Assembly: GCA_043718065.1 (NCBI GenBank)
Contig: JAYSWJ010000060.1
Location: 1 to 14,082 of the forward strand
Reading direction: 5' to 3'
From: JAAFIP01 sp043718065
Lineage (GTDB): Bacteria; Pseudomonadota; Gammaproteobacteria; Burkholderiales; Burkholderiaceae_C
Length of the DNA: 14,082 bases
A program made the position numbers and the translations under genes. Every line of letters starts with the position of its first letter. The stretch's first letter is position 1. The notes below the pieces were generated by a model. That model did no database searches and had not been told where the DNA came from. It saw only the letters and a program-made list of their open reading frames with translations. Positions 6,101 to 12,945 of the stretch are shown here, one piece after another.

Positions 6101-6225
6101 GTAGTTGGCCGTCAGCGGGTGGGCAGCAGCAAACGCTGCCTGTATTGCTTTCTTGTGTGCTAAGAACCCTCGCAATTTACTTTGGTATTACGTTGGTTGC
6201 GTTTTTACACGTATCATTATGTGTA

Positions 6226-6999
6226 ATGCAAAGAATATTGATCAGAGTCACCGGTTTTACCAACGTGGAGCGCCACGCGTTAAATACCATGTTCAGACTC
6301 TCGCAAGACCCCAAGACAGGCCGCACCACCAGCTATGAGCCTTGGGTAGATGGTTACCCCGACCCACCCAGCATGGCGCTGGTAGACGGAGCTAGCGGAG
6401 GCGCTGCCCAAGAGCTGTCTGAGTTGCACCACGAGCCCGATGTGGGCCTGATTTGGGTGGGCATGGTAAGACCCGCTAAAGCGTGGCGTACCTTCCAAAG
6501 ACCTTTGCGCTGGCCCGATGTACTGACCGCTATCGACATGTACTTTGACCGCAGCGCCAGCAGCCTAGACTTTGATTTGGGTAGCGACGATTTGCCAGCC
6601 CAGATAGAAGCAGCCAGCCAGCCCGCGGCCCTGTTTGGCTTTGCCGACGTTGCCCCCGCAAAGCGCGCTTTGGTAGCCGACGCGGATGCCCAAGGACGTT
6701 TTTTGCTGCGCAGCACGCTGGCCACGGCCCACATTACGCACGTTGATGAAGCACACAGTGTGAAACAAGCGCTAGATTTGTTGGCTAAGAACCGTTACAG
6801 CTTTGTCAGCGTTGATCTGGCCCTGCGCGACCAAGATCCGTGGGCTGTAATAACGGCAGCGCAAAGCACCTCTGTGCGCCTGGTAACAGCCGATAAGCTG
6901 AGCATGGCCATGCAACTCTTAGCCAAAATTAACGGCTGTGTAGCGCTACAAAAGCCGCTACCTGCAGACAAGCTAGTGCAATTGATGGGTAATTGTTAG
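6226..6999 (+). CDS. Tandem degenerate receiver-like protein
   Basis: 257-residue protein. The C-terminal half (about 146-257) is a receiver-like domain: acidic residues Asp152/Asp154 in LVADAD, Asp197 in VSVDLALRDQD at the acceptor position, Thr221 in RLVTAD and Lys243 in LQKPLP. The N-terminal half (about 1-105) has the outline of a second receiver: hydrophobic strand MQRILIRVTGF without the acidic pair, Asp54 in ALVDG at the acceptor position, and FQRPLRW at the end with Arg92 in place of the catalytic Lys. So the first half is probably a pseudo-receiver and the second may be phosphorylated. There is no DNA-binding or enzymatic domain. I use ATG 6226-6228 because upstream codons in this frame overlap the preceding receiver gene and look non-coding; no Shine-Dalgarno is present, and TATCAT at 6212-6217 could be a -10 for a near-leaderless mRNA. 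Confidence 0.65.
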   Translation: MQRILIRVTGFTNVERHALNTMFRLSQDPKTGRTTSYEPWVDGYPDPPSMALVDGASGGAAQELSELHHEPDVGLIWVGMVRPAKAWRTFQRPLRWPDVLTAIDMYFDRSASSLDFDLGSDDLPAQIEAASQPAALFGFADVAPAKRALVADADAQGRFLLRSTLATAHITHVDEAHSVKQALDLLAKNRYSFVSVDLALRDQDPWAVITAAQSTSVRLVTADKLSMAMQLLAKINGCVALQKPLPADKLVQLMGNC

Positions 7000-7019
7000 C
7001 ACAGCGTCTAGTGCTGTGC
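6999..7019 (+). terminator. Hairpin at the end of the receiver pair
   Basis: Perfect 7-bp stem GCACAGC (6999-7005) / GCTGTGC (7013-7019) starting at the last base of the stop codon, in the 70-bp gap between two convergent genes. No T-run follows, so it is not a classical intrinsic terminator; the position alone suggests a 3' end structure. Confidence 0.3.
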
Positions 7020-7069
7020 GCCAGGCCAGTGCTTGCCACTACCACCAGCGTCATAACCCTGCGTGCAAT

Positions 7070-7912
7070 TTAAATACCAAACATCTCCGCCAGGGCCAGT
7101 TTGTACGCTGGCTGGCCCACAGAATTGGTATTGTGGTGCGAGCCGCCTTCCACCAGAACAAAGCGTTTAGGTTGTGCTGCAGCATCAAAGAGTTTGCGGC
7201 CTAAGTCAGGCTTGATCAAACTGTCGTCGCTGCCATGCACTACCAGCAAAGGCGAGCCGATAGTAGCTACTTTTTTGACTGAATCAAAGCGCTGCGTGAT
7301 CAGCGTGCTAAAGGGCAGCCAGCCCCAGCGCATGGTGGCTGCAACGTCGGGGATAAAGGTAAACGTACCCTCTACAATCGTGCCTTTTTCATCGGTCACC
7401 TTGCTGGCCAGCTCTATGGCAATAGCGCCGCCCAAAGAATGGCCAAAAATATAGCGCGGCTGCGCGGGATAGGCGCTAGCCAACCATTGCCAGGCGGCCT
7501 GCGCGTCCTCGTAGGCCATTTTCTCCGACGGTACCTCGGCAGATGTTTTGCCAAAGCCCCGGTAGTCCACGGCCACCACGGTAAAACCTAGCTCTTGCAT
7601 GCGCTGTATGCGGTAGGTGCTACCCGCCACGTTCCAGCGTGCGCCGTGCAGGTACAGCATGACGGGCGCGTCGGCCCGGGGCGAGGGGCTAATCAGCGTG
7701 TGCAGCTTAACGCTTTGTCCAGTAACTTTAGAGTCGTAGTTGACCCAAGCTTCTTGCAGGCTGGTAGCGGCGCTGGCGCTGTCGCCCCAACTACGGTCGC
7801 TGGGGTTAAAAATCCACTGGCCTTGCTTGGTGTCTAGTGCAGCGCAGCCTACCAAAGCGCTGGTCGTCAAAACGGCACTGGCCAGCAGTTTCCAAGAAAA
7901 TCGTATCGCCAT
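7070..7912 (-). CDS. Alpha/beta hydrolase lipoprotein
   Basis: 280-residue hydrolase of the alpha/beta fold resembling the BEM46/ABHD13-like group. The start at ATG 7910-7912 gives a lipoprotein signal peptide: MAIRFSWK, hydrophobic stretch, lipobox LVGC with acylated Cys23. The frame is open 51 codons upstream but that part lacks family features and overlaps the divergent gene. Visible: LYLHG at 86-90 (oxyanion loop), VVAVDYRGFGKT at 112-123, nucleophile Ser159 in GHSLGG, acid Asp229 or Asp230 in VVHGSDD, His259 or His260 in GGSHHN. The enzyme should hydrolyse esters or similar bonds at the envelope; substrate unknown. No clear Shine-Dalgarno precedes the start. It is divergent from a lipocalin lipoprotein gene with 76 bp between the starts, so expression may be linked. 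Confidence 0.85.
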   Translation of the reverse strand: MAIRFSWKLLASAVLTTSALVGCAALDTKQGQWIFNPSDRSWGDSASAATSLQEAWVNYDSKVTGQSVKLHTLISPSPRADAPVMLYLHGARWNVAGSTYRIQRMQELGFTVVAVDYRGFGKTSAEVPSEKMAYEDAQAAWQWLASAYPAQPRYIFGHSLGGAIAIELASKVTDEKGTIVEGTFTFIPDVAATMRWGWLPFSTLITQRFDSVKKVATIGSPLLVVHGSDDSLIKPDLGRKLFDAAAQPKRFVLVEGGSHHNTNSVGQPAYKLALAEMFGI

Positions 7913-7926
7913 AGTATGGAGTATCG

Positions 7927-7956
7927 TTGTAGGAGAAAGCACTGAGATACTACTAT
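7927..7956 (+). promoter_or_regulatory. Possible promoter of the lipocalin gene
   Basis: TTGTAG (7927-7932) and TACTAT (7951-7956) are 18 bp apart in the 76-bp divergent gap, giving a leader of about 25 bases. Matches to consensus are modest. No equally good promoter is seen for the divergent hydrolase gene. Confidence 0.25.
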
Positions 7957-7988
7957 TGTGCCGTGGTTCCCTTAAACTTCGCTCAACT

Positions 7989-8534
7989 ATGACTACAAAT
8001 CCATTTACCCGACGTGTCGCTGCGGCTTTGGCTATGGCTACATTGGCGCTATTTGCCGCTTGCAACTCGGCACCACCTGCTAATGCACCGCCTACCGTGG
8101 CCAGTGTAGACGTGGCACGCTACCTAGGCACGTGGGCGCAGCAAGGCATGGTGCCCAACAAATTCCAAAAAATGTGCGCCAGCAACACCCGCGCCACGTA
8201 TGCCAAAGATGGCGATGGCCTCACGGTGCTAAACCAGTGCGTAGACGCCAACGGCAAACCTGTCGAGGCCAAAGGCGTGGCCAAAATAGTAGAAGGCAGC
8301 AATAACGCCAAGCTAAAAGTCAGCTTCTTTCGCCCGTTCTACGGCGACTATTGGATCTTGGCGCTAGACCCCGACTACCAATGGGTGCTTGTAGGCGACC
8401 CCGCGCGCGAGAACGGCTGGGTGCTGTCACGCGCAGCCAAGCTGGACGATGCAACCTACAACGCGATACTGGACAAGGCTGCTGCACTGGGGTACGACAA
8501 GTCGCGCTTTGTGCGCAGTATCAATACGCCTTGA
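7989..8534 (+). CDS. blc: Blc-type outer-membrane lipocalin
   Basis: 181-residue bacterial lipocalin lipoprotein. Lipoprotein signal peptide MTTNPFTRR plus hydrophobic core and lipobox LFAAC with acylated Cys25; then a Pro/Ala-rich linker and the lipocalin signature YLGTWAQQ at 45-52 (invariant Gly47 and Trp49). Later features are typical of Blc: KMCASNTRATY at 61-71, VSFFRPFYGDYWILALDPDYQWVLVGDP split over 111-138, then the C-terminal helix. Family members bind fatty acids or lysophospholipids and act in envelope upkeep under stress. Start is ATG 7989-7991 because the signal peptide begins there, although no Shine-Dalgarno is evident; upstream codons in the frame are antisense to the hydrolase gene. 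It is divergent from a lipoprotein hydrolase, a pairing that could link lipid release and carriage (inference). Confidence 0.9.
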   Translation: MTTNPFTRRVAAALAMATLALFAACNSAPPANAPPTVASVDVARYLGTWAQQGMVPNKFQKMCASNTRATYAKDGDGLTVLNQCVDANGKPVEAKGVAKIVEGSNNAKLKVSFFRPFYGDYWILALDPDYQWVLVGDPARENGWVLSRAAKLDDATYNAILDKAAALGYDKSRFVRSINTP

Positions 8535-8570
8535 TAGCGCGGCTTTGACACAGCTAGCTTGGATGATAAA

Positions 8571-8599
8571 AGTTTTAGCTGTTAAGCAGATTGCAGCTA
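8571..8599. repeat. Degenerate repeat copy/hairpin between convergent genes
   Basis: TAGCTGTTAAGCAG (8576-8589) resembles the core TAGCTGCTTGAGCAG of the dispersed repeat, with one base missing. TAGCTG (8576-8581) also pairs with CAGCTA (8594-8599), which covers the stop codon of the minus-strand acetyltransferase gene. It could be a decayed repeat, a 3' hairpin, or chance. Confidence 0.25.
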
Positions 8600-9058
8600 C
8601 AGCATTAGTTCAAAAAAATCTGTCGCCAGTGTCGGCCCACTGTTGTAGGGCGCTATGGACGTAAAACCCAGCCGCAGATACAAGCTGTGAGAAGCTGCAG
8701 TTTGTGGCACGGTGTCTAACACTAAGCGCTGGTAGCCTAGTTGGCGGGTAGTGTTAATGACCAGTTGCATCAGCTTGTAGCCCGTCTGCTGACCACGAAA
8801 GGCGGGCTGCACATACAGGCGCTTGACCTCTGCTGTGCTGTTATCAAAGCGCTTAAAACCTATGCAACCGACTAATTTTTCAGACTCTTGCACCACCCAG
8901 AGCATGCCTCTGGGCAAGCTGTACCGGTGGCTAATCTGCTCCATCTCCGCCTCAAAATTCTGAAAGCTCATGTCAATGTCCAGCCAAGCCGCATATTCGC
9001 GGATGAGTGCAACCACAGCTGCTTGATCTGACGGAAACTGAGCTTCTCGAATGTGCAT
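8597..9058 (-). CDS. GNAT family N-acetyltransferase
   Basis: 153-residue GNAT-fold protein that should transfer an acetyl group from acetyl-CoA to an amine; substrate not predictable. Motif A is clear: VKRLYVQPAFRG (78-89) with the pyrophosphate-binding RGQQTG at 88-93, followed by the helix YKLMQLVI. The C-terminal motif B pattern ASHSLYLRLGF at 122-132 is also typical. Length is normal for a single-domain GNAT. It lies 73 bp downstream of mutL on the same strand, with a hairpin between them, so co-transcription is uncertain. Start codon ATG 9056-9058 has only a weak Shine-Dalgarno. It is convergent with the lipocalin gene. Confidence 0.85.
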   Translation of the reverse strand: MHIREAQFPSDQAAVVALIREYAAWLDIDMSFQNFEAEMEQISHRYSLPRGMLWVVQESEKLVGCIGFKRFDNSTAEVKRLYVQPAFRGQQTGYKLMQLVINTTRQLGYQRLVLDTVPQTAASHSLYLRLGFTSIAPYNSGPTLATDFFELML

Positions 9059-9101
9059 AAGCCAAGTGGTTTAAGCTATTTCCATGGGAATACGCAGCAT
9101 G

Positions 9102-9125
9102 CCGCGGTTGGCTTGTGTACCGCGG
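9102..9125 (-). terminator. Hairpin behind mutL, possible terminator
   Basis: Perfect 7-bp GC-rich stem CCGCGGT (9102-9108) / ACCGCGG (9119-9125) with a 10-base loop lies directly after the mutL stop and before the acetyltransferase gene. On the minus strand no T-run follows, so any termination would be weak or of another kind. Confidence 0.3.
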
Positions 9126-9131
9126 GTTTGC

Positions 9132-11051
9132 TTACCGCCCACGCAAAAACAGCGTGTCCAGCTCTTTCACACTGATCTGCCGCCAAGTGGGCCGGCCGTG
9201 GTTGCACTGGTCGCTGCGTTCGGTGGCTTCCATTTGGCGTAGCAGGGCGTTCATCTCGGTGGTGGTGAGCTGGCGGTTGGCGCGTACGGCGCCGTGGCAG
9301 GCCATGGTGCTGAGTATTTCGTGTTGCGCGCGTTCGATGACTGTGCTGGCGTCGTGCTGGCTTAGCTCGGCCAGTACGCTGCGGGCCAGCTCCACCGGGT
9401 CGCCGTGGGCTAGTGTGGTGGGTACGGCGCGCACGGCCAAGGTTTTGGGGGAGAAGGCGGTGATGTCCAGGCCCAAGGTTTGCAGTACGTCAACGCTGGA
9501 CTCGGCAGTGGCCACCTCGGTGGGGGTAGCGGCGAAGGTGGCAGGGATGAGCAGGGGCTGGCTGGCAATGCGTGCAGTGCGATGGGGCGGGGCGTTTGAG
9601 ATCTGCGCCTTCAGCCGCTCATACACAATGCGCTCGTGCGCTGCGTGCATGTCGACAATGATTAACCCTTGGGCGTTTTCGGCCAAAATATAGATGCCTT
9701 GCAGTTGGGCCAAGGCTTTGCCCAGCGGCCAAGTGTTGGCGTTGGCATCTGCGTTCCATGGTGCGGTGTTCGCTGAATCTGCTGGTTGCTGTGCATAGGA
9801 ATTATCGCTAGCAGTTGCTGCAGATTTATTCCACAGCATCGACACGTCTGAGACTCTGTTGCCTATGTCATAAGCAGATTCATATGCTCTAAAATTAATA
9901 GCTGCTTGAGCAGGATTTACTTGGGTTACTGGCCTATTTGTTATGTAAAAAGGGTCTAAAAACGCCTGCTGGGAGCCTGCAGGGACGTGCGGGTTGGTGA
10001 TGCCGCCCAGCGCTGCATCTAGCGCCACACGTGTGGGTGACCGCGGCACGGCCAGCGTGTTACCCACAGCATGGCGCAGCGCTTGGTGTACCTCGCGGCT
10101 GTCTCTGAATCGCACTTCGATTTTGGTGGGGTGCACGTTCACGTCCACGCGCCCGGGGTCGATCTGCATGAACAGCACATACACCGGCTGCCTGCCGCCG
10201 TGCAGCACGTCTTCGTACGCGCTTCGCGCGGCGTGGGTCAGCACTTTGTCGCGCACGTAGCGGCCGTTGACGTAGGCAAACTGCTGGTCGGCACGGCTGC
10301 GTGCAGCGTCGGGTATGCCTGCGTAGCCGCTTACGGTGACGCCCGTGCTACCTGTGTAGGCCACCTTAACGGCTTGCGCAATAAAGTCATCGCCCAGCAC
10401 GTCGCTCAAGCGCTGCTCGGTGCTGCCAGCGCGCCATTGCTCTACCAGCTTGCCTTCATGCCATACCGCAAACCCTACGTCGGGGCGGGCTAGGGCGTGG
10501 CGGCGCACGCTTTCTAGGCAATGCGCCATTTCAGTAGCATCGGTTTTTAAAAACTTGCGCCGCGCAGGCGTGGCAAAAAACAGCTCTTTCACCTCGACTG
10601 TGGTGCCCTGTGCGCGGGCGGCTTGGCTTAGCTCGCCAGTTTGGCCGTGCAGCATCCACGCGGTTTTGTCTGCTCCTGTGCGCGACAGTACCGTGCAGTC
10701 GGCAATCGAATTAATGGCTGCTAGCGCCTCGCCGCGAAAGCCCATCGTGCCCACAGACTCTAAATCTTGCAGCGACGCAATCTTGCTAGTGGCATGGCGC
10801 TTTAGCGCCATGTGCAGCTGGTCGCGCGGTATGCCCATGCCATCGTCTTCCAACACTATGGCGCGGACACCGCCTGCCAGTAGTCGCAAGGTGATTTGCG
10901 TAGCCCCCGCGTCCAACGCGTTGTCTAGCAGCTCGCGCACCACTGATGCAGGGCGTTCCACCACTTCGCCCGCTGCAATCTGACTGATCAGCTCGTCGGG
11001 CAGCTCGCGGATGGTGCGGGGTGTAGGGGAAGGGTTTAAAACAGCGTTCAC
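9132..11051 (-). CDS. mutL: DNA mismatch repair protein MutL
   Basis: 639-residue mismatch-repair mediator coupling MutS recognition to strand incision. N-terminal GHKL ATPase (about 13-340): ELISQIAAGEV-type motif at 20-30, Glu40 and Asn44 in RELLDNALDAGA, DDGMGI at 69-74, GTMGFRGEAL at 101-110. The linker (about 345-445) is variable. C-terminal dimer and endonuclease domain carries DMHAAHERIVYE at 467-478 (variant of DQHAxxExxxxE), ACHGAVRA at 584-591 and CNHGRP at 616-621, the metal-site motifs of MutL proteins that nick DNA themselves; this implies a MutH-independent pathway. Residues 376-385, TQVNPAQAAI, are encoded by the dispersed repeat also present in lifO. Start is GTG 11049-11051, the best fit to the family N-terminus; there is no Shine-Dalgarno, but TACAAT lies six bases upstream. 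Confidence 0.96.
   Translation of the reverse strand: MNAVLNPSPTPRTIRELPDELISQIAAGEVVERPASVVRELLDNALDAGATQITLRLLAGGVRAIVLEDDGMGIPRDQLHMALKRHATSKIASLQDLESVGTMGFRGEALAAINSIADCTVLSRTGADKTAWMLHGQTGELSQAARAQGTTVEVKELFFATPARRKFLKTDATEMAHCLESVRRHALARPDVGFAVWHEGKLVEQWRAGSTEQRLSDVLGDDFIAQAVKVAYTGSTGVTVSGYAGIPDAARSRADQQFAYVNGRYVRDKVLTHAARSAYEDVLHGGRQPVYVLFMQIDPGRVDVNVHPTKIEVRFRDSREVHQALRHAVGNTLAVPRSPTRVALDAALGGITNPHVPAGSQQAFLDPFYITNRPVTQVNPAQAAINFRAYESAYDIGNRVSDVSMLWNKSAATASDNSYAQQPADSANTAPWNADANANTWPLGKALAQLQGIYILAENAQGLIIVDMHAAHERIVYERLKAQISNAPPHRTARIASQPLLIPATFAATPTEVATAESSVDVLQTLGLDITAFSPKTLAVRAVPTTLAHGDPVELARSVLAELSQHDASTVIERAQHEILSTMACHGAVRANRQLTTTEMNALLRQMEATERSDQCNHGRPTWRQISVKELDTLFLRGR
9886..9950. 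repeat. Dispersed repeat element, in-frame copy in the mutL linker
   Basis: 65-base copy within the non-conserved linker of mutL. It shares 32 identical bases with the lifO copy (9896-9927 = 2364-2395) and 30 identical bases with the copy after dedA (9906-9935 = 13630-13659). It adds about 21 codons without stop or frameshift and encodes TQVNPAQAAI on the minus strand. Confidence 0.85.
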
Positions 11052-11057
11052 ACAGCT

Positions 11058-11063
11058 ATTGTA
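11058..11063 (-). promoter_or_regulatory. Possible -10 element of mutL
   Basis: TACAAT on the minus strand (11063 to 11058) ends six bases before the GTG start, so transcription would begin at or next to the start codon, giving a leaderless mRNA; this fits the absence of a Shine-Dalgarno. No good -35 is visible at 16-18 bp. Confidence 0.35.
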
Positions 11064-11157
11064 GGCCGCACTGCACCACGATAGGCTAGTAGCGCAGGGC
11101 GGTGTTTACGCTCCATCGCCATGTTGATTAACGTCCCTTCGAGCATTACCCAAGCGG

Positions 11158-12786
11158 TCAACGCACTGGTGTAATTTTGTAAATCGCGTTATTACGGTCA
11201 GCACTCATGTAAATCACGCCGTCTGCACCCACCGCCACGCCTGTGGGCACGTTGGGCGGCGGCAAGCCTGGGCCGGCTTCTAGGCCGATGGGCAAGTTCT
11301 CGGCCACGGTTGTGCGCGTGCCGTTGGCAGGGTCAATCTCTACCAAGCGGCGTGCAGCGGCCTCAGCCACAATGAAAGTGCCCCAAGGGGTTTGCGCCAA
11401 GCCTTCTGGCAGCACCAGCTTGTCGGCCACTACGGTTTTGCTGCCGTCTGCCAGGTTGATGCGGGTTAGGTTGCCCGCCGCTTCCGTCACGTACAGCGCG
11501 CCGTCTTGCCCCAAGGTCATTTGCACAGAGCCCTGCAAGCCTTTGGCAATTACTTTGCGGTCTTTAAAGTCAGCGCCACTGGCCATGGTGACTTCACCCG
11601 TAGCAATCTCCGTAAACACCAAGCTGCCGTCTTTTAAAAATAGCGCATCCATGGGTGCTTTCAGCCCGTGCAGGGTGGTGGCTGTTTTGCGGGTAGCCCG
11701 GTCAATAATTTGTACCGACCCGGTAAACCACGACGACAGCGCAAAGTACTGCGCCGACAAGCCCACCGCAAACGGGTATTCCATGTCAGACGCTTGCATG
11801 CGGAACACGTCTTTGACTGCGCCGGTTTTGACATTCACCTCACGAAACGCAAATAAATCAGCCACCCACAGCGTGTCGCCATCCAGCTTGATACCGCCGG
11901 GCACCGACAGTTTGCCGCCCGTTAGCAAGCGCGTATCGCCTGTGGCAGGGTTAAACGATTCTACCGAGTTGTCGGCCATGTTCGATACATAAATGGTGCC
12001 GTCGGGCGCGATAGCCAGGTTGTTTAGCGCGGGTTTAAGTTGTTTGGCTACCGTCTTGCGGCCCGTGGCTAAATCTACCTTACTCAGTTCGCCGGTCTTA
12101 GTGTCTACCGCCCACAGATTACCTTTGCCGTCCAAGTTAACCGCAGCGGGCGTTTTAAATTCGCTGTTGATGACGGTGATAGCACCATCTGCTGGGTTCA
12201 TCTTGACGACTTGACCCTTGAACCACAGCGGCCCATAAATCATGCCGTCTGGCCCAACTTCAAAACCATTAAACCCGCCCATGTCTTTGGCAATCAAACG
12301 CGGCGGTTTGGCACCTGTTACGTCTATCTCGTGCATCGCGTCGCCCAGAAACACTTGCGACGCATAGAGTTTGCCGTTTTTTGGGTCAAACGCCAACGAA
12401 TTGATGCCCGCTAGATCTTTGGCCAAAATTCGAATCGGGGCAGCATCGTTCTCGCGGTAGCGCACGATGCCTTGTAGATACGAAGTCCAGGCCATCTCGC
12501 CTTTGGGGCCAATAGCAATGTCGTCTGCCTCGCCCTCAGGCGCGGCGATTAGCACCTTGGCTGCCCCCGTGGTGCGGTCAACCTCCCACATGCTGCTGCC
12601 CAGCACAGTGCCTGCCAGCAAGCGCCCATTTGCATCAATAGCCAAGCCGTGCACACCGTGGAACGACGAGGGCGCTACCAGCGCCTGGGGTGCTGACCAT
12701 GCTGTGGGGCGTGTAGCAGGGGTGGTGGTGCATGCACCTAAACCCAAGATGACTGACAGTAAACCCAATTTGCAAATAGTTTTCAT
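11158..12786 (-). CDS. Lipoprotein with twelve beta-propeller (NHL/SMP-30-like) repeats
   Basis: 542-residue predicted lipoprotein. Start at ATG 12784-12786 gives a signal peptide MKTICK plus hydrophobic core and lipobox LGAC with Cys19; AAGGA lies about eight bases upstream. The rest is built of repeats of about 40 residues with the pattern [VI]xGLAxxxxGxLYVxDxxxxxI: I count twelve, for example GVHGLAIDANGRLLAG, GINSLAFDPKNGKLYAS, ALNNLAIAPDGTIYVS, APMDALFLKDGSLVF, LPEGLAQTPWGTFIVAE and VPTGVAVGADGVIYMS. Twelve repeats fit two six-bladed propellers in tandem, a fold shared with gluconolactonases, SMP-30 and virginiamycin B lyase-like proteins. No specific catalytic signature stands out, so it may bind or hydrolyse a lactone or act as a scaffold in the envelope. 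It lies 106 bp upstream of mutL on the same strand and seems unrelated. Confidence 0.8.
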   Translation of the reverse strand: MKTICKLGLLSVILGLGACTTTPATRPTAWSAPQALVAPSSFHGVHGLAIDANGRLLAGTVLGSSMWEVDRTTGAAKVLIAAPEGEADDIAIGPKGEMAWTSYLQGIVRYRENDAAPIRILAKDLAGINSLAFDPKNGKLYASQVFLGDAMHEIDVTGAKPPRLIAKDMGGFNGFEVGPDGMIYGPLWFKGQVVKMNPADGAITVINSEFKTPAAVNLDGKGNLWAVDTKTGELSKVDLATGRKTVAKQLKPALNNLAIAPDGTIYVSNMADNSVESFNPATGDTRLLTGGKLSVPGGIKLDGDTLWVADLFAFREVNVKTGAVKDVFRMQASDMEYPFAVGLSAQYFALSSWFTGSVQIIDRATRKTATTLHGLKAPMDALFLKDGSLVFTEIATGEVTMASGADFKDRKVIAKGLQGSVQMTLGQDGALYVTEAAGNLTRINLADGSKTVVADKLVLPEGLAQTPWGTFIVAEAAARRLVEIDPANGTRTTVAENLPIGLEAGPGLPPPNVPTGVAVGADGVIYMSADRNNAIYKITPVR

Positions 12787-12865
12787 GTCTCTATCCTTGT
12801 ATTTTGAGAAATTGATCGTAGTCCTTTTCAATCCAAAACTTGTTACCTAAGAGACATTGCAAGAC

Positions 12866-12904
12866 AGTGCGGCGCAGCGTAGTACGGCGCAGTGCAGTGG
12901 CGCA
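12866..12904. repeat. Imperfect 15-bp tandem repeat
   Basis: AGTGCGGCGCAGCGT (12866-12880) and AGTACGGCGCAGTGC (12881-12895) match at 12 of 15 positions, followed by a partial third unit from AGTGGCGCA (12896-12904). It lies in the 159-bp divergent gap between the propeller lipoprotein gene and dedA. Possible protein-binding site or simple slippage product. Confidence 0.5.
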
Positions 12905-12931
12905 TGCAGGCGTTAGCTAAATTTGCCCTGC

Positions 12932-12937
12932 CATAAT
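12932..12937 (+). promoter_or_regulatory. Possible -10 element of dedA
   Basis: CATAAT (12932-12937) ends eight bases before the dedA ATG; a start point at normal spacing would fall at or next to the start codon. No Shine-Dalgarno is present in the gap, which agrees with a leaderless or near-leaderless mRNA. The -35 region is not recognisable. Confidence 0.35.
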
Positions 12938-12945
12938 CTCAGCCC

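Noticed and set aside
5923..6225. 101-codon upstream extension of the tandem receiver protein
   Set aside because: It overlaps the end of the first receiver gene in another frame and reads as non-coding; the family-like sequence begins at Met 6226.
6101..6225. Possible frameshift joining the two receiver genes into one
   Set aside because: The first receiver is complete through its last helix, and the gap contains no receiver-like sequence in any frame.
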